A stretch of 64,000 nucleotides of DNA from Limnovirga sp038203525 (GTDB lineage: Bacteria > Bacteroidota > Bacteroidia > Chitinophagales > Chitinophagaceae): assembly GCA_038203525.1 (NCBI GenBank), contig JBBRDW010000003.1, forward strand, positions 1-64,000, given 5' to 3'. Positions 51,892 through 59,399 of the stretch are shown in pieces (positions within the stretch are counted from its first letter, which is position 1; each line of letters opens with the position of its first letter). The position numbers and the translations under genes are program-made. Under the pieces are notes generated by a model. The model made no database searches, had not been told where the DNA came from, and worked only from the letters and a program-made list of their open reading frames with translations.

Positions 51892-52045
51892 GTCGCACTC
51901 TTGTACTGCATCTGGAAAAGCAGCAATGTAGCCGGTCTTCAGCGTTTTTGCATTTGTTCCATTTTATTCCAAACGTACAAGAGTGCGACGCAAGGAACGA
52001 TGAAAAGAGATATTAAGCCGGGAACAAAATGTCTTCTCTTTTCTA

Positions 52046-52086
52046 AATAAAAGAAGCCAGGTAATTACTACCTGGCTTCTTTTATT
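52046..52086. terminator. Bidirectional terminator
   Basis: A perfect 18-bp stem (52046-52063 with 52069-52086) flanked by A runs and T runs. It ends the 125-residue secreted-protein gene on the minus strand and any plus-strand transcript crossing IR-A copy 20. Confidence 0.9.
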
Positions 52087-52113
52087 TTTAAAACGGTGTT
52101 ACAAAATCAAGCC

Positions 52114-52491
52114 TCAGCTTTTTACTTTTACCTCCGTAACCACAATACTTTTTATACCATCTTTCTCAGAAAGGGTGCCAGACACCGTAACCTGTTGTGA
52201 GGGATATTTTTTTGCTTCATTATAAGCATCGTTTTTCCCGTGATCGGCAACCAGCAAATACAATTTACCATCGCTGGTAAGTACTGCCATTGGCGCCCCG
52301 CCTTTTATACATGAGGCTGCGCAGGATTTGTGATCATCGCCGTGGGCTCCATGGGCCATATAACAATTCATATCAACCAATTCGCCAGTAACAGAAGAGT
52401 TATCCTGTGCAGAGGATGTAAACGTGAAAACAGTCATGCAAAATGCGATCATCATTGTAGCTAAAGTAAATTGAACATTCGTCTTTTTCAT
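52114..52491 (-). CDS. Small exported protein with Cys/His motif
   Basis: 125 residues, unknown function. A signal peptide (ends TFTSSAQD) leads to GELVDMNCYMAHGAHGDDHKSCAASCIKGGAPMAVL, which holds three Cys and three His in 30 residues, a motif that I have seen in other unnamed exported proteins and that may bind metal or heme. A beta-rich second half follows (YLLVADHGKNDAY, QVTVSGTLSEKDG), like a small OB domain. Monocistronic with its own terminator. Confidence 0.65.
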   Translation of the reverse strand: MKKTNVQFTLATMMIAFCMTVFTFTSSAQDNSSVTGELVDMNCYMAHGAHGDDHKSCAASCIKGGAPMAVLTSDGKLYLLVADHGKNDAYNEAKKYPSQQVTVSGTLSEKDGIKSIVVTEVKVKS

Positions 52492-52691
52492 AAAGAATCT
52501 TTTTATAGTTTAAAAATAATTGGTAACTGGTGCAGAGAGAATAAACAAATTTAAACATTTTTTCAATTATCTAATCACGTCCCTAAAAAGGCCCATGGTG
52601 CTCTTTCTAAAGCAATAAAATTTACCTTCTTCGCATGGCTTTAAGCTCATTTCGTTGAAAGGGATAAACTTATTAGTCTATTACAAGATGT

Positions 52692-53414
52692 TCAATCGAA
52701 CACAACTGTACCAAATTTTTGATAATCATGAAAGTTTGTTCGTATTAATTGCCACGACCATTCTGCAGAATCCTTATCATAATCTATCCGGTAAAAATTT
52801 GCTCTCCATTTTGTTCCCTGCTGAGGCGGCACATTTTGTAATGGTTTTAAAAGTGCATAAGGAATGAAAAATTCAGCATTCCATGATTTTACAGCATCGT
52901 CTTTAATATTTACATGGGTTGCATGTTGTGTTTTCCGGTTGCCCTCATAATGCCAGGGCCTCCATCCTAAAAAATCCCCATTAAAATTTGGAACTAAAAT
53001 TGGCAGCTCGAAATTGAGCGGCGAAAGTTCATATTCAAAATAAAGCGCAGTCTTTTCATCCGTCCAGAAAAATGCTTCCACTACATCTTCATTCCACAAA
53101 TCGAGAAAATCTTCTTTCAGCGTTGCAGTAATTTTGTTGTCCTCACAATAATACAGGCAATAAATACCTGAGTCTGAATAAAGCAATTTAATTTTTGTTT
53201 GATATAAAACATTTGTATTGCGCCTTTGTGGTAATGTTAACCAATCGGCGTTGTTCCAGTTGGCAGCACTTCCATCACCTGTGATCTTGAAGTCGCTTGT
53301 TTTCTTTATAATCCATTTGGCAGTATCTGCCACCTTAGCGTATGAGAAAGCAGGTAATATGAAAAGCGACCAGCAAACCCAATAAAAGATGATCCTATAT
53401 TCTTTACATTTCAT
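52692..53414 (-). CDS. Secreted CBM9-like domain protein
   Basis: 240 residues from the ATG at 53414. A signal peptide precedes one carbohydrate-binding family 9-like beta-sandwich: DGSAANWNNADWLTL, LYSDSGIYCLYYCEDNKITATLKEDFLDLWNEDVVEAFFW, FFIPYALLKPL and GTKWRANFYRID. Such single-domain proteins are common in Bacteroidota near glycan genes; the ligand is not known. No sorting domain is present. Confidence 0.8.
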   Translation of the reverse strand: MKCKEYRIIFYWVCWSLFILPAFSYAKVADTAKWIIKKTSDFKITGDGSAANWNNADWLTLPQRRNTNVLYQTKIKLLYSDSGIYCLYYCEDNKITATLKEDFLDLWNEDVVEAFFWTDEKTALYFEYELSPLNFELPILVPNFNGDFLGWRPWHYEGNRKTQHATHVNIKDDAVKSWNAEFFIPYALLKPLQNVPPQQGTKWRANFYRIDYDKDSAEWSWQLIRTNFHDYQKFGTVVFD

Positions 53415-53595
53415 CAAAAACGATTTGTGTTATTTGATGCATTAATTTCCGCAGTAAAAAAAATTTACCCGAAATGAGTGATACACCAAAAGTTTAGAAA
53501 AACGTGATGCCTCTTCATAATAACTTTTCGAAATCCCTTGGCAGGCGCAACAATAACCATACAGCCTGTAGCATAAAACTATCTTAAATAGCAGA

Positions 53596-54489
53596 TCATT
53601 TTCCGAGCATAGGAAACAATCTTTTAATTTCCTCATCATTTGGTTGTGCACCATACTCGCAAATTTCAAAGGCTTCTGCATGCTGCGCCTGGGTTGCCTT
53701 TTCTTTGCCATACCACTTCTCAAGTGATGCTCTTATTTTAGGCGTAATGGGTTCTGCCGTTTTTTGAGAAAGCCATTTAATACGTTCATTTTTATCTTTC
53801 GGCACCTCGTCTAAATAATGCGCTATCCAGGGCAGCCATTCATACATCTGCGATACATGAGCATCAAGCCCTGAAATCTTTTTATCATAAACACCGGTAA
53901 TGTCTACAGCAATATCAGGACTAAAAGGATTTGGCTTCTGAAAATGATCCTTATAATACAAAAAAACAGGGTTCTTTTTTAGTGCAGGAACTTCAGGAGC
54001 AATATTGGGTACAGCAACCATATAGGCCGCATCCTGCACCAGTACCCCTGTGTAGCGGTGATCAGGGTGGTAATCATTTGGCCGGGGCGCAATAACAATG
54101 TCGGCATTCCATTCGCGGATTTTTTTTATAATCTCAAGCCTAACATCGAGCGTTGGCATCAGGAGACCATCGTGGCTGTTGAGTACATCATAGGTTACAC
54201 CCAAACGTTTCCCCGATTCCTGTGCTTCTGCAAATCTGCGTTTGGCAAGAGCAACTCCCTTCATTGTTTGATGACCTGCATCTCCATTGGTTACAGAAAC
54301 GAATTTTACCGCATAACCCATTTGCGCAAAAAGAGCCGCAGTACCGCCGCCATCTTCATCGCAATCATCAGGATGTGCACCGATCATAATGATGCGGATC
54401 TTACCATTATCATTTTGTGCATTAACAGTTGTTATGTTACTAAATGTAAAAATTAAAACAAATACAATATGGCTGCGCATCGGTTTCAT
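53596..54489 (-). CDS. Secreted PIG-L family deacetylase
   Basis: 297 residues, with a signal peptide (ends TTVNAQ). The zinc motif IGAHPDDCDEDGGG (HPDD) is near residue 40 and the second ligand is in PRPNDYHPDHRYTG. LmbE/PIG-L enzymes remove N-acetyl groups from sugars. It may act on glycan with the neighbouring CBM9 protein, though a 178-bp gap without signals separates them. Confidence 0.88.
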   Translation of the reverse strand: MKPMRSHIVFVLIFTFSNITTVNAQNDNGKIRIIMIGAHPDDCDEDGGGTAALFAQMGYAVKFVSVTNGDAGHQTMKGVALAKRRFAEAQESGKRLGVTYDVLNSHDGLLMPTLDVRLEIIKKIREWNADIVIAPRPNDYHPDHRYTGVLVQDAAYMVAVPNIAPEVPALKKNPVFLYYKDHFQKPNPFSPDIAVDITGVYDKKISGLDAHVSQMYEWLPWIAHYLDEVPKDKNERIKWLSQKTAEPITPKIRASLEKWYGKEKATQAQHAEAFEICEYGAQPNDEEIKRLFPMLGK

Positions 54490-54623
54490 AATGAAAAGTT
54501 TATTCCTGTGAAGATAATATTTATAGCGATGAAATAATTTCCACTTTTGTATAAATCCATCTAGCCGGTTAATCCTTCTAAATAGCCCTACTCACACAAA
54601 AACTATTGCTGTAACTTTATAGT

Positions 54624-56936
54624 ATGGGTACCGAAAAAAATAAACTCAGCGATATAGCTTTTACTCCGCAACAATTTGCCAACCTGCGCCAAACACCAAT
54701 AAAACATAAGGCAGTTGGCATGCCTGCAATACTATCGTCTTTTAAGCAAATGCTGGAATATATGCGTGTAAGCGATGCGGTTAAAGCCTCACTGGCATTA
54801 AATCAGAAGAAAGGTTTCGATTGCCCGGGCTGTGCATGGCCCGATCCTGATGATGAACGTTCATCATTTGGTGAATACTGCGAGAACGGTATAAAAGCGA
54901 TTGCAGAAGAAGCCCAAAAGAAAACAATTAATGCAGATTTTTTTACTAAACACAGTGTGGAAGAATTGGGTTTATGGACAGATTTTGAACTCGGCAAAAG
55001 TGGCCGCTTAACTCAACCAATGTTACTTCAGGAAAATGCAGCGCATTACGAACCAATCAGCTGGGATGCTGCGTTTAATTTAATAGCAGATGAAATAAAT
55101 ACTTTATCCAATCCAGACGAAGGCGTATTTTATACTTCGGGCAGAACAAGTAATGAAACTGCATTTCTCTATCAATTATTTGTGCGGATGACAGGCACAA
55201 ACAATTTACCCGATTGCTCCAATATGTGCCACGAAAGCAGCGGCAAAGGTTTGAGTGACACTATTGGCGTTGGTAAAGGCACAGTAACATTAGATGATAT
55301 TCATAACGCAGAACTTATTATCATTATGGGGCAAAACCCAGGCACCAACCATCCACGCATGATGAGTGCTTTAGAGAAATGTAAAATGAATGGTGGGAAA
55401 ATTATCGCCGTAAACCCTTTGCCAGAAACGGGTTTAATGTATTTCATCGATCCAAAAAGTGTTGGTAAAATTTTATCAGGCGGTACACAACTCGCCAATC
55501 TTTTTTTGCAGGTGCGCATTAATGCAGATGTTCCGTTGTTAAAAGCAATCATGTTGCTATTGCTTGAGGACGAACAAAAAAATCCCGGTAAAATATTCGA
55601 TCAGCAATTTATTACTGAACACACTTCGGGCTATAATAATTTTATTGCAAGTCTTCAGCAAAATTCTTTTGATATATGCGTAAGCATGAGCGGCGTTGAA
55701 GAAAATTTAATACGCGAAGCCGCACAACTTATTATAGAAAATAAAAAGATCATTATTTGCTGGGCTATGGGTTTAACACAACATATAAATGCTGTTGATA
55801 ACATAAAAGAAATTGTAAACCTGCTGTTGCTAAAAGGGAGCATCGGTATACCCGGCGCGGGTGTTTGCCCTGTTCGCGGCCACAGCAATGTACAGGGCGA
55901 CAGAACAATGGGTATTTGGGAAAAAATGCCTGATACTTTTATGCAAAAATTGAAAACGATTTTTGAATTTGAACCACCAGAAAAACACGGATACGATGTT
56001 GTGAGATCAATAAAAGCCATGCACGAAAACAAAGTGAAATTGTTTTTTGCTATGGGCGGCAATTTCCTCAGTGCCACGCCGGATACAGGATATACGGCAG
56101 AAGCATTACGCAAAACAAATCTTACGGTGCATGTTTCCACCAAGTTAAACCGCAGTCATTTGGTGCATGGAAAACGTGCATTGATTCTACCCTGCCTTGG
56201 AAGAACAGATAAAGATCTTCAACAAAATACCGAGCAGTTTGTAAGTTGCGAAAATTCAATGAGCGTGGTACAAATGAGTAAAGGTGTGCTAAGTCCGCCA
56301 TCTAAAAATTTATTGAGTGAAGTTGCCATCGTTTGCCAGCTTGCCAAAGCAACATTTGGCAACCGCTTCAAAGTTGACTGGCAGGCACTGCAAAACAATT
56401 ACGATCTTATACGCGACCTGATAGAAAAAACAATTGACGGCTTTGACAATTATAACCAGCGAGTACGCAAGCCTGCCGGTTTTTACTTACCCAATGCCGC
56501 CAAGGAAAAATCTTTTAATACAGCAACAGGCAAAGCAAATTTCAGTGTGTTGCCAATGCCCGATCTGCAGTTAAAACATGGCGAATTTATCATGATGACC
56601 ATCCGCAGCCACGATCAGTTCAATACCACTATTTACGGTATGAACGACCGTTACCGTGGCATACACAACGAACGTCGTGTTGTGATGATCAATGAACAAG
56701 ATATGCAGCAGGCCGGCTTTGTAAAACATGAAGTGGTAGATATTACCAGTTCATTCAACGGCGAACTGCGTAGCGCCAAAAATTTTGTTGTTGTACCCAT
56801 GGCCATTGCCCGCAATTGCTTAGCCACTTATTTCCCCGAGGCAAACACTTTGGTACACATTAATGCAGTGGCGCACTCCAGTAATACGCCTGCTTCAAAA
56901 TCTGTTATTGTTAGGTTGCATAAACATGTGGATTGA
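54624..56936 (+). CDS. FdhF/YdeP family molybdopterin oxidoreductase
   Basis: 770 residues, cytosolic. FDCPGCAWPDP (about 65-75) is the YdeP-type N-terminal Cys motif, followed by PISWDAAFNLIADEI, the molybdopterin domains with TSGRTSNETAFLYQLFVR, DCSNMCHESSG, MGQNPGTNHPRMM and SVVQMSKG, and a C-terminal MopB-binding barrel (MMTIRSHDQFNTTIYGMNDRYRGI). E. coli YdeP is linked to acid resistance; the substrate is unknown. The TGA stop is partly made by IR-A copy 21. Confidence 0.9.
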   Translation: MGTEKNKLSDIAFTPQQFANLRQTPIKHKAVGMPAILSSFKQMLEYMRVSDAVKASLALNQKKGFDCPGCAWPDPDDERSSFGEYCENGIKAIAEEAQKKTINADFFTKHSVEELGLWTDFELGKSGRLTQPMLLQENAAHYEPISWDAAFNLIADEINTLSNPDEGVFYTSGRTSNETAFLYQLFVRMTGTNNLPDCSNMCHESSGKGLSDTIGVGKGTVTLDDIHNAELIIIMGQNPGTNHPRMMSALEKCKMNGGKIIAVNPLPETGLMYFIDPKSVGKILSGGTQLANLFLQVRINADVPLLKAIMLLLLEDEQKNPGKIFDQQFITEHTSGYNNFIASLQQNSFDICVSMSGVEENLIREAAQLIIENKKIIICWAMGLTQHINAVDNIKEIVNLLLLKGSIGIPGAGVCPVRGHSNVQGDRTMGIWEKMPDTFMQKLKTIFEFEPPEKHGYDVVRSIKAMHENKVKLFFAMGGNFLSATPDTGYTAEALRKTNLTVHVSTKLNRSHLVHGKRALILPCLGRTDKDLQQNTEQFVSCENSMSVVQMSKGVLSPPSKNLLSEVAIVCQLAKATFGNRFKVDWQALQNNYDLIRDLIEKTIDGFDNYNQRVRKPAGFYLPNAAKEKSFNTATGKANFSVLPMPDLQLKHGEFIMMTIRSHDQFNTTIYGMNDRYRGIHNERRVVMINEQDMQQAGFVKHEVVDITSSFNGELRSAKNFVVVPMAIARNCLATYFPEANTLVHINAVAHSSNTPASKSVIVRLHKHVD

Positions 56937-57037
56937 TTTTTTTGGGTCCGACAGTAATTCATCGATTGGGCTTTACTTCCGCCTGAGGCGGAAGTAAAGC
57001 TTCATAGCAGCAATGCTGTTTGGCTAACAAAATAAAT
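56936..57037. repeat. IR-A copy 21, collapsed form with perfect palindrome
   Basis: Outer left T7 GGGTCCGAC at 56936-56952 and outer right GGCTAACAAAATAAA at 57023-57037 keep the usual place, but the cores are replaced by a 31-bp palindrome at 56970-57000 (15-bp arms, 1-base centre). It looks like a copy whose inner part was deleted or swapped. Confidence 0.55.
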
Positions 57038-57058
57038 ACATTCTTAATCCCGTCTTGC

Positions 57059-58609
57059 TCATTTTATACCAAGATCTTTAAGCAAACGAACCGCTGCATT
57101 ATGCCCGGCACAACCAATAACAGAGCCGGCAGGGTGTGTGCCAGCACTCGCCGAATACACGCCCTGCACAGGTGTGTTATATGGCAGGCGGTCAGTAAAT
57201 CCAAAGGTGTTATCTACGTGATGGATATGCCCGTTGGTTATTCCAAAATGACTTTCAATTTTCTTTGGATGCAGCGGAAATGTGTCCACAACAAGATCAC
57301 TAGTACCGGGCGCAAAACGATCGCAAATGGAAAGCAGTTGTTTTACATAACCGGCTTCTTCGGCTTCCCATGTTGTACCCTTTAGTTCATAGGGAACCCA
57401 TTGCACAAACAAAGCTGAATTATGATGCCCTTCTGCATCCCTTAGAGATGGATCAACCGTTGTGTGGATGTACCATTCTATTGTGGGGAAAGGAATCAGT
57501 TTACCTTCCTGTACAGCATTGAAACCATCCTTCAAACTTTGCATTACATCCTGCTCGTCGGGCAGAAGATGAATAGTGGTACCGTATTGGCCGCGGTCTT
57601 CCGGAAGACAGGTAAATTTAGGAAGCCCCTTTAATGCCAGGTTTACTTTAAATGTAGAGCCGGGGCGTTTATAATTTTCAATTCTTTCGTTATAGGATGC
57701 AGGCAAATGATCCGTTCCAATCAGTCCCTGCAGCCGGAAAGGATCAGCATTTACTACCACTGCCTTTGCATGTAGTTGCGATCCGTCGGTTAGGGTAACG
57801 CCTGTGCTAATACCGTCCTGAACATCAATGGAACCAACTTTTTGGCCGGTAATAATCTCCGCGCCGGCCTTACTTGCAGCATCGGCAAGTGTTTTGGTGA
57901 TGGTACCCATACCTCCTTTTACCACCATCCAGGTGCCATCGCTTCCGGGGAGGCGGCACATATTATGCACAAGGAAATTCATACCTGAGCCGGGCGTTTC
58001 CCAACTTCCAAAAAGACCTGAAAAGCCATCTGTTACTGCATACATCGCCTTAACCAGGTCGCTCTTAAAGCCAAAACGGTTAATATATTCACCAACAGGT
58101 TTCCTGCACAGATCTGTAAATATCTTTCTAAGCTCGGGGCGAACATAACGTTCGGCTGTTTCCTCAATGCTGTAAGGTTCCTCCAGCCAGGTGGGTGCAA
58201 TGTCGTCCCTTATCTTTTCAATTTCTTCTGTAAGTGCTTTGTTGGCGAGCCAGTCGGCTTCAGAAAAGAAAGAAATAAACTGGTTGCGCATAGCCTCGCG
58301 GTTAGATCCAAACAAAAGATATCCTTTGCCGGTTGTGGGCAGAAAATAATGCGGATCGCGGCGAAGCAAAGGCAATTCAATGCCAAGGGTTTTGATTAGT
58401 TCAGGCGGCATTACGCCAAGCAGGTAGGCGCCGGTACTGGTGCCGAGGTTTGGTACTTTTGTAAATGGAAATTCTGTTTTTGCTGCGCCACCCACCATAT
58501 CTTTCTCCTCAACTACTACCACTTTTAAGCCCGCACGGGCAAGCAATATTGCTGATACCAATCCATTATGCCCTGCTCCCACAATAATTACATCCGCTGC
58601 TTTCTTCAT
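57059..58609 (-). CDS. Phytoene desaturase-like NAD(P)/FAD oxidoreductase (PYROXD2-like)
   Basis: 516 residues from the ATG at 58609. The FAD-binding N-terminus is ADVIIVGAGHNGLVSAILLARAG followed by VVVVEEKDMVGGAAKTE; the C-terminal GVYSASAGTHPAGSVIGCAGHNAA is the second flavin motif of the CrtI/PYROXD2 group. No carotenoid genes adjoin, so it is not named crtI. Convergent with the YdeP gene. Confidence 0.87.
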   Translation of the reverse strand: MKKAADVIIVGAGHNGLVSAILLARAGLKVVVVEEKDMVGGAAKTEFPFTKVPNLGTSTGAYLLGVMPPELIKTLGIELPLLRRDPHYFLPTTGKGYLLFGSNREAMRNQFISFFSEADWLANKALTEEIEKIRDDIAPTWLEEPYSIEETAERYVRPELRKIFTDLCRKPVGEYINRFGFKSDLVKAMYAVTDGFSGLFGSWETPGSGMNFLVHNMCRLPGSDGTWMVVKGGMGTITKTLADAASKAGAEIITGQKVGSIDVQDGISTGVTLTDGSQLHAKAVVVNADPFRLQGLIGTDHLPASYNERIENYKRPGSTFKVNLALKGLPKFTCLPEDRGQYGTTIHLLPDEQDVMQSLKDGFNAVQEGKLIPFPTIEWYIHTTVDPSLRDAEGHHNSALFVQWVPYELKGTTWEAEEAGYVKQLLSICDRFAPGTSDLVVDTFPLHPKKIESHFGITNGHIHHVDNTFGFTDRLPYNTPVQGVYSASAGTHPAGSVIGCAGHNAAVRLLKDLGIK

Positions 58610-58864
58610 AAATTGTTTATTCGGCTGATTCAATATTTTCAAAACTATGCTTGTCACCGAAGCTAACAAAAAAATTATGAGAATATTTAATCGGCTTAAT
58701 GATGTATATTAGAAGTAGGGTGCCGCAGGGAAAGATAGAAACAGCAGTTTTTGTGCTTTACCATTTTATTACCCAAATTAACGCGTTATGTTATTCTTGC
58801 CGCCTGAACAGTTTGTACAAATAATGAAACTGTTTGCGCAATGGCGAACAGTGAACAAAACCCT
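58610..58864. other. Intergenic stretch without gene
   Basis: AT-rich; no ORF of note and no clear hairpin. The GTTTGTAC near 58809 may be a trace of an IR-A inner end. Confidence 0.3.
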
Positions 58865-58920
58865 GAAGCGTGCAACGCAAACGGGTTGTATAGTAGTAGT
58901 GCAGCCTGGTTAATAAAAAA
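58865..58920 (-). repeat. IR-A copy 22, decayed single unit
   Basis: GAAGCGTGCAACGCAAAC at 58865-58882 resembles the right core with two changes, and GCAGCCTGGTTAATAAAAAA at 58901-58920 the outer end. Confidence 0.6.
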
Positions 58921-58964
58921 ACACTTCGCATTTTTATCTGGCGGAAAGTATAACTGAGCGAATC

Positions 58965-59309
58965 ATTTTTTTTAGCCGGCTTGAGGATTGCTATTCAGCT
59001 TTGGTTGTGTCACTCACTTGTACGTTCTGAACTTTATGGAGCATTGTGCATGCCGGATACTTATATTTTCATAGTGAAGATTGAGGAGGAAGAAAAAAGT
59101 TAACAATATGCTGCATCCGTGTAAACTTGCTGCGTAGAAGTGCTATTATCTTCAATTCCTGACGCCCTGCCGAACAGCTGGAATAACCGTTACTAAATTA
59201 TTTTAGATCGAGTCTACCGGCCGGCGGCGGACGGTGAGCGGCGGACAAGGCGTACAAGTGTGCGACGCAACAAAAGATGAACAAGGAAAAAATGATGGGC
59301 CAATAAAAT
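58965..59309. repeat. IR-A copy 23, paired with mixed cores
   Basis: Outer left T7 AGCCGGC ending at 58980, left core type 2 at 59004-59023 with the TTCTGAACTTTATGGAGCA inner extension, right core type 1 at 59252-59271, outer right GATGGGCCAATAAAA at 59294-59308. A GC-rich CGGCGG run lies in the loop near 59220-59245. It sits before the M14 peptidase. Confidence 0.85.
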
Positions 59310-59399
59310 TCTTCCCTTCATTTATGTGCCTTTATTCTTTTTACAGATTTTGGCAGCAATTATATCTTTCAATATTTTCACCGCACTATACAAAATAAT

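Larger units (their letters stand above)
51550..52029. repeat. IR-A copy 20, paired, split by an insertion
   Basis: Outer left TTTTTTGAGCCGGGC ends at 51564; the left core is cut after GTTGC (51588-51592) and resumes as GTCGCACTCTTGTAC at 51892-51906; right core 51975-51994; outer right AAGCCGGGAACAAAA at 52015-52029. Removing the 299 bases between gives an ordinary 180-bp pair. Confidence 0.85.
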
